A stretch of DNA of 64,000 nt, taken from assembly GCF_016745395.1 (NCBI RefSeq), contig NZ_JAERVJ010000004.1, forward strand, positions 300,369 to 364,368, in the 5' to 3' direction. Each line of letters starts with the position of its first letter. Position 1 is the stretch's first letter. The position numbers and the translations under genes are program-made. Origin of the DNA: Methylocystis sp. Sn-Cys (GTDB lineage: Bacteria; Pseudomonadota; Alphaproteobacteria; Rhizobiales; Beijerinckiaceae). Below, in pieces: positions 9,256 through 18,060 of this stretch. Below the pieces are notes generated by a model, which saw nothing but the letters and a program-made list of their open reading frames with translations, ran no database searches and was not told the origin of the DNA.

Positions 9256-9867
9256 TTATTCGATCACGAGGAGAGGTTCGCCATATTCGACCGGCTGGCC
9301 GTCCTCGACGATGATGGCGGTGACGACGCCCGATTTCGGGGCGACGATGTCGTTGAAGGTCTTCATCGCTTCGATCAGCAGCAGCTTGTCGCCGGCCGAA
9401 ACGCGCGAGCCGATCTCGATGAAGGGCTTGGCGTCGGGGTTGGGGCGCAGATAGGCTGTGCCGACCATCGGCGATTTGACCGCGCCCGGATGTTCGGCGA
9501 GGGATTCCTCGGTCGGCGGCGCAGCGGGCGCGGGCGCTGCGATGGGGGCGGGCGCAGCGACAGGCGCGGGCGCATAAGCCGTCTGCGCCGGGGCGGCGAT
9601 GGTGACGGTCGCGGGCGCGGCGAGCGGGGCCGGCGTGCGGGCGGCGCGAATGCGCAAATCGCCCTTCTCGACCTCGAACTCGGTGAGATCGCTCTGCGCC
9701 ACGAGCTCGGCGATGGTGCGCAGCAGCGCAGGGTCGATCAAAGGCGCGGTCGCGGCGGCGGCGCGAGGCGCCGCTGCGCGGGCCGGGGCGGGCGTGCGAA
9801 CGGGGGCGGCGGCGGCCGAGGAGCGGCGGCCGCGCGTGGTCTTGGTGGGCTGTGCTTTGCGCGCCAT
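9256..9867 (-). CDS. accB: Acetyl-CoA carboxylase biotin carboxyl carrier protein
   Basis: A 203-residue BCCP. The biotinyl domain is at the C-terminus (about residues 125-203) with the biotinylation motif EAMKTF, lysine near 169. Before it are a helical segment ([20 protein letters not shown]) and two long Ala/Pro-rich linkers (about residues 10-40 and 75-120) that let the domain swing between carboxylase and transferase. The ATG at 9867 is chosen because the domain order and family length fit; a longer frame reaches into aroQ. The N-terminal basic stretch [13 protein letters not shown] is somewhat unusual. Confidence 0.93.
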   Translation of the reverse strand: MARKAQPTKTTRGRRSSAAAAPVRTPAPARAAAPRAAAATAPLIDPALLRTIAELVAQSDLTEFEVEKGDLRIRAARTPAPLAAPATVTIAAPAQTAYAPAPVAAPAPIAAPAPAAPPTEESLAEHPGAVKSPMVGTAYLRPNPDAKPFIEIGSRVSAGDKLLLIEAMKTFNDIVAPKSGVVTAIIVEDGQPVEYGEPLLVIE

Positions 9868-9886
9868 GGTTTTTCCCAGGTCTTTC

Positions 9887-10318
9887 TCAGATGTTTTGGA
9901 GAATGGCCTCGAGGGCCAGCAAATATGAAAGCGGGCCGAAGCCCGCGATGACTCCCCGCGCCGCCGGGGAAATATACGAGTGATGGCGGAAGCTCTCCCG
10001 CGCATGCACATTGGAAAGATGGACTTCGATGACGGACGCCTGCGCGCCTTTGATCGCGTCGTAAAGCGCGATCGACGTGTGGGTCAGGGCGCCGGCGTTG
10101 AGGATGACCGGCGCGCCCGCGGCGCCCGCCTCCTGAATCCAAGTGACGAGATCGCCCTCGAAATTCGATTGCTTGAAGACGAGCGAGACGCCCTTCGCCC
10201 TACAGCGTTCGTCGAGCTGGGCGCGGATGTCGTCCAGGGTCGCCGATCCGTAGATCCCGGGTTCGCGCTTGCCGAGAAGGTTGAGATTTGGACCGTTGAG
10301 CACGTGTACGGCTGACAT
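9887..10318 (-). CDS. aroQ: 3-dehydroquinate dehydratase, type II
   Basis: A 143-residue type II dehydroquinase, third enzyme of the shikimate pathway. The usual blocks are present: [19 protein letters not shown] with the catalytic tyrosine in [33 protein letters not shown]-like [18 protein letters not shown], and [20 protein letters not shown] with the catalytic histidine. It is the first gene of aroQ-accB-accC, 19 bases ahead of accB. Its promoter should lie in 10319-10410. Confidence 0.96.
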   Translation of the reverse strand: MSAVHVLNGPNLNLLGKREPGIYGSATLDDIRAQLDERCRAKGVSLVFKQSNFEGDLVTWIQEAGAAGAPVILNAGALTHTSIALYDAIKGAQASVIEVHLSNVHARESFRHHSYISPAARGVIAGFGPLSYLLALEAILQNI

Positions 10319-10412
10319 TGCCTTCCCGAACGATCGATTTTCTTCAAAGAGCGAAGCGCGTCTCTCTTAGCCGCATTGGCCCCGCAAAGGAAGCCCGGCA
10401 GGAAAGGGCGCG

Positions 10413-10500
10413 CCGGACCGCGCGCCTTCAGGCGCGCTCTTTAATGCGAGCCCGAAGGCGCGCGGTCCGGTCAATGCGAGCGTGAAGGCTCGCGGTCCGG
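10413..10500. repeat. Palindromic repeat, family C, copy 1
   Basis: Three related arms in a row, each built on GGTCCGG/CCGGACC plus a GCGCGCCTTCAGGCGCGC-type hairpin (one perfect, two with CCGAAGG and GTGAAGG variants). It begins five bases after the stop of the dsbA-like gene. Confidence 0.85.
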
Positions 10501-10505
10501 GCGCC

Positions 10506-11300
10506 TCAACAGGTCGCCTTGCCGCATTTGCGTATGTTGTCGACCTTCGCCTTGAGCTGCGCAAAGGGCAGGCCGCCCACGACGGCCTCCTTGCCGATGA
10601 CCCATGACGGCGTGCCGTCGAATTTGAGCTGTTCGGCGAGAGCGGCGACTTCCTTCAGCGCGGCCTGCGTCTCGGCGCTGTCGGCGTCTTTCTCGAGCCG
10701 GTCGATATCCGCGCCGACCTCCTTCGCCGCCGCGATGGCCTGCTGCTTGCCGATGTGCCCGCGCGTCGAGAGCAGCTTCTTGTGGAATTCCCAGAATTTC
10801 GCGGGCGAGAGCTGCATGCGGGCGGCGGTCGCGATATGCGCGACATCGACCGAGTCCGCCCCGAGAATCGGGAAATCCTTGAGAACGACGCGCAGCTTCG
10901 GATCGGTTTCGATGAGCTTCGCGACCGAGGCGAGCGATTGCTTGCAGTAGCCGCAGTTGTAGTCGAAGAATTCGACCAGCGTGACGTCGCCGTCCGGATT
11001 GCCGACGACGGCCTGATTTGCCGAATGGACGATCTTCTCGCCGTGTTCCACGACGGCTTTCTCGCGCGACGCCAGCTCCGCCGCTTCCTCGCGTTTCTTG
11101 AGCGCCTCGATCGCCTCGCGGATCACTTCCGGATTCGAAACGAGATAGTCGTGGATGATTTTCTGGATGCCGGCCTTTTGCTGGTCGGAAAAGGCGTCGG
11201 CCGCCCGCGACGGCGTCGCGCCGGCGAAAATGACCCCTGCAAGGGCGCCGGCGACGGCAAGAGCGCGCCAGGACGCAGCGCGGGACGGGGAAAGGCGCAT
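10506..11300 (-). CDS. DsbA-family thiol-disulfide oxidoreductase, ScsC-like
   Basis: A 264-residue periplasmic thioredoxin-fold protein. A signal peptide (residues 1-34, ending PSRAA) is followed by a helical N-terminal segment (about 38-80) like the oligomerisation region of ScsC/BcfH-type proteins. The thioredoxin-fold domain has the active site CGYC at 116-119 and the cis-proline loop GTPSWVIG. Such proteins form, reshuffle or reduce disulfides in exported proteins. The start at 11300 follows AAGGAG with six bases between. A final CGKATC adds two cysteines. It may help fold cysteine-containing LptD, its upstream neighbour, but that is inference. Confidence 0.87.
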   Translation of the reverse strand: MRLSPSRAASWRALAVAGALAGVIFAGATPSRAADAFSDQQKAGIQKIIHDYLVSNPEVIREAIEALKKREEAAELASREKAVVEHGEKIVHSANQAVVGNPDGDVTLVEFFDYNCGYCKQSLASVAKLIETDPKLRVVLKDFPILGADSVDVAHIATAARMQLSPAKFWEFHKKLLSTRGHIGKQQAIAAAKEVGADIDRLEKDADSAETQAALKEVAALAEQLKFDGTPSWVIGKEAVVGGLPFAQLKAKVDNIRKCGKATC

Positions 11301-11380
11301 CGATTTCTCCTTCATGCGCGGGGCGATAAAGCGCCTTCCGCAATTCGGGGCGTGTTCTGGAGTGAGGCCGCTTTTAACAG

Positions 11381-11417
11381 ACGGCCTCGCCCCTGTCATT
11401 CAGGGGGCCGAGGCCGT
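11381..11417 (-). terminator. Strong hairpin after lptD
   Basis: ACGGCCTCGCCCCTG pairs with CAGGGGGCCGAGGCCGT across the loop TCATT. It lies eight bases past the lptD stop and before the dsbA-like gene. A clear U-run is missing on the minus strand, so termination may be partial. Confidence 0.6.
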
Positions 11418-11424
11418 CGTTTGA

Positions 11425-14028
11425 TCAGCGCATGTAGCTTCCGCCGTAGCCGCTCGAATAGGAGCTGCCCGACGTGGCGTTGCGCACGCCGTCGTTCACG
11501 AGCACCGAGCCGAGGCCGTAATTGAAGCGCGCCTCGCCCAGCGTGCGGAACTGCAGGGACACCATGACGGCCTGGTTGCGCGCCGGCAGGCCGGTGTTCG
11601 CCTGCGGCTGATAGATTTGGGAGTAATTGATCGACAGCGTCGTGCATTCGTCGTGATAGCCGACGCCCGCGCCCAGCGCCGCGACCGAGAAGAGCGGCGC
11701 CGTGCCGTTGAGATTGGCGCCCGTATAGGCGGTGTACAGATACGGGTTTTGAGTGAGATTATTGTAGAGATAACGGCTCATGTCGAAAGTGACGGTGCCG
11801 TTCAGGAAATAATTCTTCGTGATGTCGTAGCGGCCAGTGGCCGAAAGACCCTGCCGACGGACGTCGAAGCCGATCGCCGGCTGGGACGCGTAATTGGCGT
11901 ATTGCAACTGCAGGGACAGCGGATCGAAGTTGAATGTCGCGAACAGATCGATGCGCTTCGCGATCAGGCTTTCCTTGTCGAAGCGACCCTTCGCGACAAA
12001 GCTCATGAAGGAGGCGGGCGCAAAGGCGAAACGGCCGACGATGTCGGACGTGCGCCTGTTGAGGCCCGAGTTCAGGCCGACATTGGCGGCGTCGGCGGTG
12101 GCGTAGCCGTTGGCGCCGGCGAGCTGCGTCGACTGGCCGACCATGGCGTTGACGAAGCCGCCATTGCCGAGCGTCAGCGTGGCCTGCCCGCCGTAATTCA
12201 GGCGCGTGCCGGTCTCGAAGCGGTCGTAGCCCGAGAATTTGTTCCATTCGAACAAGGTCGAGTCGTCGAAGACGAGGCTCTGCGCGTCCATATTGACGAG
12301 CGAGGGAATCGACGTCTGGTTCGGGCGCGCGACAATTTGTGCGATGGGCTCGACGACAATATTGCCGATGGGGCTGCGCGCGAGGATGGGATAGCGCCAT
12401 TCGGCGCCGAAGCCCGGCGTCGCCTGACCGCGGAAACGCTGATCCAGGCCGTCCAGAAACAGGCCCTGATTGGCGTTGGGGATCGGTTGCCAGGAACTAT
12501 TGTAGATCGGGTAGAGGCCCTGCCGGTCGTAATCGAGATAGCTGCCGGTGAAACGCGCGAAGGCGAAGGCCGTCCAGACCCCGCCGATGGGGTCGATGAC
12601 CTTGCGTTTCCAGTCGCCCATGACCGTGGCGTGCTGGTAGGCGCCGCCGATGCCGCGCAACAGGCACGTGCTGCGCTGTGGAACGACGTCGCGATTGTAG
12701 GACTGACAGACGTTGTAAAGGCCGTAGATCCTGTCCAGCGTGCGCGGGTTGATCGACTCGTAATTGGCGACGTCCGCCGAGGTGCTCGTGAAATTGGCGT
12801 CGATTTCGATCTGGCCGCCGACGCCGGCGGTCTTGGCCGGATCGACGTCGAAGACACGATTATAGTCGATCACCGGATGCACGAGCGGCTGCTGCGCCTG
12901 CACGTCGCTGGGCGAGAGACCCTGGAAGTAATAGCCGCGCATGTCGAAATAGCTGCGCGGACCCTGGCCGTTCAGATAGATCGTCGAGGACGATTCGCGG
13001 AAGTAATAGTTCTGCAGGAGATAGTTGAACTGCTTGTAGTCCTGCAGAAAATAGCGATCCGAGAGCGCCGTTATATCCCAGCCGGCGCGCCAGCGGTCGT
13101 TGAGCCAGAAGTCGCCCTGAGTCTGGAGCGCGCCGCGCCATTCCCGATTGCGGGCGCCATAGGGAGCGATGGCGAAGGCGCTCGGATCGCCGACATGCGT
13201 GCCTTCGGCGCGGACCGAAAATCCGCCGTTCTCGAAGCGCTTGCGGAACTCGCCCGTCAGGAAGGGCCCCTGGCGGGAAAAGATGGTGGGCGTGATCGTG
13301 AGGTCGGAATCGGGCGAAATCGCCCAGAAATAGGGAACCCCGACGCCCGCGCCGAGCTGTGAGCGATAGGTGAAGACGGGCGTCAGCAAGCCGGACTTGC
13401 GCTTCACCGTCGGATCCGCGGAGGACCAGAAGGGCACATAGGCGATCGGCGTTCCGAGGAACTCGAAGGTCGCGTCCTCGTAGTAGATCGTCTTCTCGGC
13501 GTTGTCGTGGATGATCCGCTTGGCCTTCAATTGCCAGGTGCGCGGCTTCGAGGGGTCGTCCTTGCAGGCCTCGCAGGCCGTATAGGCGCCCATGTCGAAG
13601 GTCGTGACGCCATCCGTGCGTTCGGCGCGCGGCGCGCTGAAATGGGTGTCGTCGGCCGTGTCGACCTGGAGGCTCTCGATGAAGCCGGCCTTGAAGTCGT
13701 CGGTCAGATCGAAGCGCTCTGCGCGGGCGATCGTGCCATTGGTCTCGGTGAGCTTGGCGTGGCCCTCCGCATAGACCCGTGACGTGTTGCGGTCATAGAC
13801 CACGCGGTCCGCCTCGAGCAGGCGGCCTTTGTAGAGAAGCTGCACCTGGCCACGCGCCGTGACGGTGTTGGCTTTCTCGTTATAGATCATCTCCTTGGCC
13901 TCGACGACCATGCGCGCGCCCGCGCCTTCCGGCGCGGCCGAGGCGGGCGAAGCAAAGACCGCCGCGCCGCCCGTTAAGGCGGCGACGCTGGAGAGGAGAG
14001 CCGAGAGGCGGCGAAGGCGGCGAGACAT
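11425..14028 (-). CDS. lptD: LPS-assembly protein LptD
   Basis: An 867-residue outer-membrane protein that with LptE inserts lipopolysaccharide into the outer leaflet. A signal peptide (about residues 1-32) precedes the periplasmic OstA/LptA-like jellyroll (MIYNEKANTVTARGQVQLLY, RVYDRNTSRVYAEGHAKL-like repeats, about 40-200). The rest is the C-terminal beta-barrel with the PIAYVPFW and RKSGLLTPVF segments. Cysteines in YTACEACKDD are candidates for the domain-linking disulfides. It ends KYSSGYGGSYMR-like, with an aromatic-rich tail. The start ATG overlaps the lptG stop (TGATG) and GGAGG precedes it, so the two are coupled. Confidence 0.95.
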   Translation of the reverse strand: MSRRLRRLSALLSSVAALTGGAAVFASPASAAPEGAGARMVVEAKEMIYNEKANTVTARGQVQLLYKGRLLEADRVVYDRNTSRVYAEGHAKLTETNGTIARAERFDLTDDFKAGFIESLQVDTADDTHFSAPRAERTDGVTTFDMGAYTACEACKDDPSKPRTWQLKAKRIIHDNAEKTIYYEDATFEFLGTPIAYVPFWSSADPTVKRKSGLLTPVFTYRSQLGAGVGVPYFWAISPDSDLTITPTIFSRQGPFLTGEFRKRFENGGFSVRAEGTHVGDPSAFAIAPYGARNREWRGALQTQGDFWLNDRWRAGWDITALSDRYFLQDYKQFNYLLQNYYFRESSSTIYLNGQGPRSYFDMRGYYFQGLSPSDVQAQQPLVHPVIDYNRVFDVDPAKTAGVGGQIEIDANFTSTSADVANYESINPRTLDRIYGLYNVCQSYNRDVVPQRSTCLLRGIGGAYQHATVMGDWKRKVIDPIGGVWTAFAFARFTGSYLDYDRQGLYPIYNSSWQPIPNANQGLFLDGLDQRFRGQATPGFGAEWRYPILARSPIGNIVVEPIAQIVARPNQTSIPSLVNMDAQSLVFDDSTLFEWNKFSGYDRFETGTRLNYGGQATLTLGNGGFVNAMVGQSTQLAGANGYATADAANVGLNSGLNRRTSDIVGRFAFAPASFMSFVAKGRFDKESLIAKRIDLFATFNFDPLSLQLQYANYASQPAIGFDVRRQGLSATGRYDITKNYFLNGTVTFDMSRYLYNNLTQNPYLYTAYTGANLNGTAPLFSVAALGAGVGYHDECTTLSINYSQIYQPQANTGLPARNQAVMVSLQFRTLGEARFNYGLGSVLVNDGVRNATSGSSYSSGYGGSYMR

Positions 14029-15113
14029 CAGCCGTCCTCCGAATAGAGCAAAGTAAGCGTGCCCAACATGCTCCCGACGAGTGCAGGCGACCATGCGGCG
14101 ACGAGTGGAGAGATCATCCCGGCGCCCCCGAGGTCGGAGAAGATTTTAGTGGCGATGTAAAGCACGAAGCCAGCCACAACGCCACCGGAAAGCGTCTTGG
14201 CCACGCCGCCGAACCGAAAGAACCTTAACGAAAAGCTCGCGGCGACCAGGACCATGGCGACGAGAAGCAGGGGGCGCGCCAGAAGGGTTTGGAACTGCAG
14301 TCTATATTCTGTCGCGTCGAGTCCAGCCTCGGTCGTGCGGGCCGTCATTTCCGGGAGATCCCAGAAGGGCGTGCCCTGCGCCGGCGTCGTGGCGGCGGCG
14401 GCTTGCTCGGGGGTGATGTCGGTCGCGAGCATATAAGAATCGACCTGGCGTGCGGGTTCGCCGGGCGCGCTGACCGTCGCCCCTTGCAGCACCCACACGC
14501 CCGGCTCGAGATGCGCCTTGCCGGCCTCCACGCGCTCGACGAAGCCGCCGTCGGCCGAATAGATATTGACGCTCACGCCCTCGAGATCGACGCCGCTGTT
14601 GGCCGTCAGATTCGCGTGAATGACGGCAAGGCCGTCGACGCCGTGCTGACGCAGCCACACGCCGCGATCGACGCGAACGCTCCCCTCCCGCCCGAACAGC
14701 TCGAGCTCCATCTGATCCGAGCGCTGCTTCATTTTGGCGGAGAGCGGGTTGTAGATCGTCACCGAGACGATCCCGATGAGAAGCGCGGCGAGCGCCGGCG
14801 CGGCGACGAATTGCCAGACCGACATGCCGGCGGCGCGCGCCACGATCAGCTCAAGCTTGCGGGTCAGGTCGACGAAAGTCGCCATGGAGCCGAAGAGAAC
14901 GGCGAAGGGGAGAATCATCTCCGCCGCGGCCGGCACCTTCATGACCGTCATCAGCGCGATCATTCCCGCGCCGGCCGCCGGATTGTCGCTGGCGCGGCGC
15001 AGCGTCTCGACGAAGACGACGACGAACATCAGGCAGAAGATGGCGAAAAAAATCGCCAGAATGGCGCGCGTGAAGCGCATGCCGAAATAGCGGGTGATGG
15101 TCACGCCGATCAC
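14028..15113 (-). CDS. lptG: LPS export permease LptG
   Basis: A 361-residue inner-membrane permease of the YjgP/YjgQ family. It has three membrane helices at the N-terminus, a periplasmic jellyroll domain (about 120-260) and three helices at the C-terminus (LLARPLLLVAMVLVAASFSL onward). LptG pairs with LptF and the ATPase LptB to extract LPS from the inner membrane. The GTG at 15113 gives VIGVTITRYFGMRF, the typical LptG start, and GGAG lies seven bases before it; a longer frame from 15161 adds a non-conserved leader. LptF, normally directly upstream, is not in this locus. Confidence 0.9.
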   Translation of the reverse strand: MIGVTITRYFGMRFTRAILAIFFAIFCLMFVVVFVETLRRASDNPAAGAGMIALMTVMKVPAAAEMILPFAVLFGSMATFVDLTRKLELIVARAAGMSVWQFVAAPALAALLIGIVSVTIYNPLSAKMKQRSDQMELELFGREGSVRVDRGVWLRQHGVDGLAVIHANLTANSGVDLEGVSVNIYSADGGFVERVEAGKAHLEPGVWVLQGATVSAPGEPARQVDSYMLATDITPEQAAAATTPAQGTPFWDLPEMTARTTEAGLDATEYRLQFQTLLARPLLLVAMVLVAASFSLRFFRFGGVAKTLSGGVVAGFVLYIATKIFSDLGGAGMISPLVAAWSPALVGSMLGTLTLLYSEDG

Positions 15114-15479
15114 GACCGCGCTCCGGCGCGGCGGAAGGGAGCATAGGCCGGGGCGCGGCATCGCGTCATCGTCGCCATCGGCCTCGGTTCGCTCCTTCTC
15201 AAGTGACTCAAAACGCAGCGTTAAACGCTCATTAACGATCGCTAGACGCTCCCGCGCGTCCAGGCAAGCGCCGCTCCGGATACGGTCGAGGTTCAGACTA
15301 ATTCATTTCTCGAGCGTTGCTTTTGCGCAACGTCGCCATTTTCTGGCCCGATCGCGGCGATTTGGGGGCGCGACCCGGCGAGGCTATTTGACCGGGGCCC
15401 TTGGCCGCGATATTGCGCGACCAATGTTTTCTTCAGCGCGGCCAATTCTAGCGCCGCGCGACCCTCCAGCGAGGCGGCA
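15114..15479. other. Divergent promoter region between lptG and pepA
   Basis: About 366 bases without a gene. No trace of lptF coding sequence is recognisable. It contains a CtrA-type box (15221-15236) overlapping the perfect 13-base palindrome AGCGTTAAACGCT (15217-15229). Confidence 0.6.
15221..15236. promoter_or_regulatory. CtrA-type binding site
   Basis: TTAAACGCTCATTAAC is an exact match to the alphaproteobacterial CtrA consensus TTAA-N7-TTAAC. It is 108 bases before the lptG start and 244 before pepA, so lptG-lptD is the more likely target. CtrA controls cell-cycle and envelope genes. Confidence 0.6.
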
Positions 15480-17024
15480 ATGTCTCTCAATGCGAAATTC
15501 GAGGTCCTTTCCTTCGATGAGGCGGAGGCCGCTCTGCGCGCGCCCGAGGACGCCGCCCGCCCGCGAACCCTCGTCGTTTTCGCCGGAAACGAGCTTGCGA
15601 TGTCGGAGCGCGTCAAGGCGCTGCTGAAGGAGGCGCAGGCGCAGATCGAGCGCGCTGCGGGCGCGACGAAGTTCAAGGGCAAGGCCGGTTCGGTGCTGGA
15701 GATCCTCGCGCCTGTCGGCGTGGCGGCGAGCCGGCTCCTTGTTATCGGCGTGGGGGCCGGCAATTCGGACGATTCCGACAAGCCCGCCAAATTCGAGGAC
15801 TATCTGTCGCTCGGCGGCCAGACGGCTGGGAAGCTGGCTGTGGGCGCGGCGGCCGTGGTCCTGTTCGACCTGCCGGAAGCGCCGTCCGAGCCAGCCGCTG
15901 CGGCGGCGCAATTCGCGCTCGGCGGCTGGCTGCGCGCCTATAAATTCGATCAATACAAGACGAAGAAGAAAGACGAGGACAAGGACGGTCCGATCGAGAT
16001 CCAGCTCGGCGTCGCCGACGCGGAGAGCGCGAAGGCGCATGTGCTCGAGGCTACGCACACCGCCGAGGCGGTGGTTCTGGCCCGCACGCTGGTCAATGAG
16101 CCCGCCAATGTTCTGTCGCCGGCCGAATTCGCCCGCCGCGCCTCGGAGCTGATGAAGCTCGGCGTCGAGGTCGAAATCCTCGACGAGAAGGCCATGGCGG
16201 AGCTCGGCATGCGGGCGCTGCTCGGCGTCGGGCAGGGCTCCGAGAATGAGAGCCGCCTCGTCGTGCTGCGCTGGAACGGCGGCGCGGCGGGCGCCGCGCC
16301 CGTCGCCTTCGTCGGCAAGGGCGTCGTCTTCGACACCGGCGGCATTTCGATCAAGCCCGCCGCCTCCATGGAGGATATGAAGGGCGACATGGCCGGCGCG
16401 GCGGCCGTCACCGGCGCGCTCTACGCTATCGCCGCGCGCAAGGCGAAGGCCAATGTCGTTGGCGTGCTCGGCCTCGTCGAGAACATGCCCGACGGCAAGG
16501 CGCAGCGGCCCGGCGACATTGTCAAATCCATGTCCGGGCAGACCATCGAGGTCATCAACACCGATGCGGAAGGCCGCCTCGTGCTCGCCGACGCGCTCAC
16601 TTATGTGATCGAGAAGCACAAGCCCGCCGCGGTCGTGGATCTCGCGACGCTGACCGGCGCGATTCTGGTGGCGCTGGGCCAGGAATATGCCGGCCTCTTC
16701 TCGAACAACGACGAGCTGTCCGAGCGCCTTGCCAAGGCGGGGACGGCGACGGGGGAGAAGCTGTGGCGCTTCCCCATGGGGCCATATTACGACAAGCTCA
16801 TCGACTCGAAATTCGCCGATATGAAGAACACCGGCGGGCGTCACGGCGGCTCCATCACGGCGGCGCAGTTCCTCCATCGTTTCGTCGGCAAGACGCCCTG
16901 GGCGCATCTCGACATCGCCGGCACGGGCATGGGCTCGCCTTCCAGCGACGTGAACCAGAGCTGGGGCTCCGGCTTCGGCGTGCGTCTGCTCGATCGGCTG
17001 GTGAAGGATCATTACGAGGGGTAA
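15480..17024 (+). CDS. pepA: Leucyl aminopeptidase (cytosol aminopeptidase, M17)
   Basis: A 514-residue M17 aminopeptidase that removes N-terminal residues from peptides in the cytoplasm using two metal ions. The C-terminal catalytic domain carries [15 protein letters not shown] (metal-binding Lys and Asp), the family signature [12 protein letters not shown], and [18 protein letters not shown]. The N-terminal macro-like domain covers about residues 1-170, with a lysine/aspartate-rich linker ([11 protein letters not shown]). It is divergent from lptG-lptD, a conserved arrangement. A family A repeat begins 12 bases past the stop. Confidence 0.95.
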   Translation: MSLNAKFEVLSFDEAEAALRAPEDAARPRTLVVFAGNELAMSERVKALLKEAQAQIERAAGATKFKGKAGSVLEILAPVGVAASRLLVIGVGAGNSDDSDKPAKFEDYLSLGGQTAGKLAVGAAAVVLFDLPEAPSEPAAAAAQFALGGWLRAYKFDQYKTKKKDEDKDGPIEIQLGVADAESAKAHVLEATHTAEAVVLARTLVNEPANVLSPAEFARRASELMKLGVEVEILDEKAMAELGMRALLGVGQGSENESRLVVLRWNGGAAGAAPVAFVGKGVVFDTGGISIKPAASMEDMKGDMAGAAAVTGALYAIAARKAKANVVGVLGLVENMPDGKAQRPGDIVKSMSGQTIEVINTDAEGRLVLADALTYVIEKHKPAAVVDLATLTGAILVALGQEYAGLFSNNDELSERLAKAGTATGEKLWRFPMGPYYDKLIDSKFADMKNTGGRHGGSITAAQFLHRFVGKTPWAHLDIAGTGMGSPSSDVNQSWGSGFGVRLLDRLVKDHYEG

Positions 17025-17035
17025 ATCCGCTCTCC

Positions 17036-17118
17036 CGTCATTGCGAGCGGAGCGAAGCAATCCAGAGCCCCATCGCTGCCCTGGATTGCTTCGTCGCTTA
17101 CGCTCCTCGCAATGACGG
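17036..17118. repeat. Palindromic repeat, family A, copy 4
   Basis: CGTCATTGCGAGCGGAGCGA to CTCGCAATGACGG. It starts 12 bases after the pepA stop codon. Confidence 0.9.
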
Positions 17119-17268
17119 TGTCGCCCGCGGTCCGGCCGGCCGCGCCCAAGCACATGATTTTTATTTGAAAACCTTTGGCTCCGTCCCACCTATCGGCCCT
17201 GAGGGAATGCGCGCATTCCCGGTCGATCGGCGCATCCGTTGGATGCGGCAGAGCGAAAGGAACATGAA

Positions 17269-17673
17269 ATGCAACGCAGCATTGCCGGCCAGAACGTGAA
17301 CGCCGACACGCTGGCCAAGATCATCGGCGGCATCTTCCTCATCGTGGGCATTCTGGGATTCTTTCCCAATCCGCTCGTGTCCTGGCGCGGCCTTTTCGAC
17401 GTCAACACCGTCCACAATGTCGTCCATCTGGTGAGCGGCGGCATTCTGCTGGCGGCGCCCTCTTACAACTCTTCCGGCATGGCGCTGCGCGTCATCGGCA
17501 TCGTCTACGGCATCATTACAGTCATCGGCTTCATCTCCACCGACGCGCTGAGCTGGATGGCCGTCAACGGGCCGGACAACTGGCTGCATCTCGCGGTCTC
17601 GGCGCTGATGATCTGGGGCGGCTACATGCTGCCGTCGGAGGGAGCCGACCGCGTAACCACCGCTCATATGTGA
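17269..17673 (+). CDS. DUF4383-like small membrane protein
   Basis: A 134-residue membrane protein with four predicted helices: IIGGIFLIVGILGFF, VVHLVSGGILLAAPS, ALRVIGIVYGIITVIGFI and WLHLAVSALMIWGGYML. The pattern N..HN.VHL.SG and NWLHL.V resembles the DUF4383 family, whose function is unknown. AAGGA seven bases before the ATG at 17269 decides the start. It stands 69 bases ahead of a small BON-domain gene. Confidence 0.75.
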   Translation: MQRSIAGQNVNADTLAKIIGGIFLIVGILGFFPNPLVSWRGLFDVNTVHNVVHLVSGGILLAAPSYNSSGMALRVIGIVYGIITVIGFISTDALSWMAVNGPDNWLHLAVSALMIWGGYMLPSEGADRVTTAHM

Positions 17674-17741
17674 GCGTTTCGGCGCAATCACGTCGCGCCG
17701 CGGCTTGGCTGCGGCGCGCCATCGGTTCTGGAGTCGAGAAC

Positions 17742-18056
17742 ATGACGGCGGCGCTGCCGAACGATGTGAAGACCGCGATATTGGAGGCGATGCGGGAGAA
17801 CGCGGTCGATGTATCGCGCATCCGCGTCGACGTCCATGGCGACGAGGTCGTGGTGAAGGGCGCCGTGAACACGCAGGAGGAAAGGCAGGCGGCCGAAGAG
17901 GCGATCGAGCGCCTCTCGCGCCGCGCCAAGATGCGCTGCGAACTCGACGTCGCTCTGATTTACGAGGGGGAGGAGGACACGGTTTACGAAGCGGGCGTCG
18001 AATCTTTCCCCGCCAGCGATCCGCCCTCCTGGACCCCGGGCTCCGGGCGGGCGTGA
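17742..18056 (+). CDS. Small BON-domain-like protein ending in an FPASDPPSW motif
   Basis: A 104-residue protein. Residues 8-75 look like a BON domain (VKTAILEAMRENAVDVSRIR, then VVVKGAVNTQEERQAAEEAI). BON domains bind phospholipids or other ligands, usually in the periplasm, but no signal peptide is seen here. The C-terminus FPASDPPSWTPG is a motif common at the ends of small alphaproteobacterial proteins of unknown role. GGAG eight bases before the ATG at 17742 supports that start over a longer frame at 17670. The stop is five bases from the stop of the convergent TPR-methyltransferase gene. Confidence 0.68.
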   Translation: MTAALPNDVKTAILEAMRENAVDVSRIRVDVHGDEVVVKGAVNTQEERQAAEEAIERLSRRAKMRCELDVALIYEGEEDTVYEAGVESFPASDPPSWTPGSGRA

Positions 18057-18060
18057 CCGC

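Noticed and set aside
11617-13362. Plus-strand open frame of 581 codons opposite lptD
   Set aside because: Antisense shadow of lptD; no ribosome site or recognisable domain.
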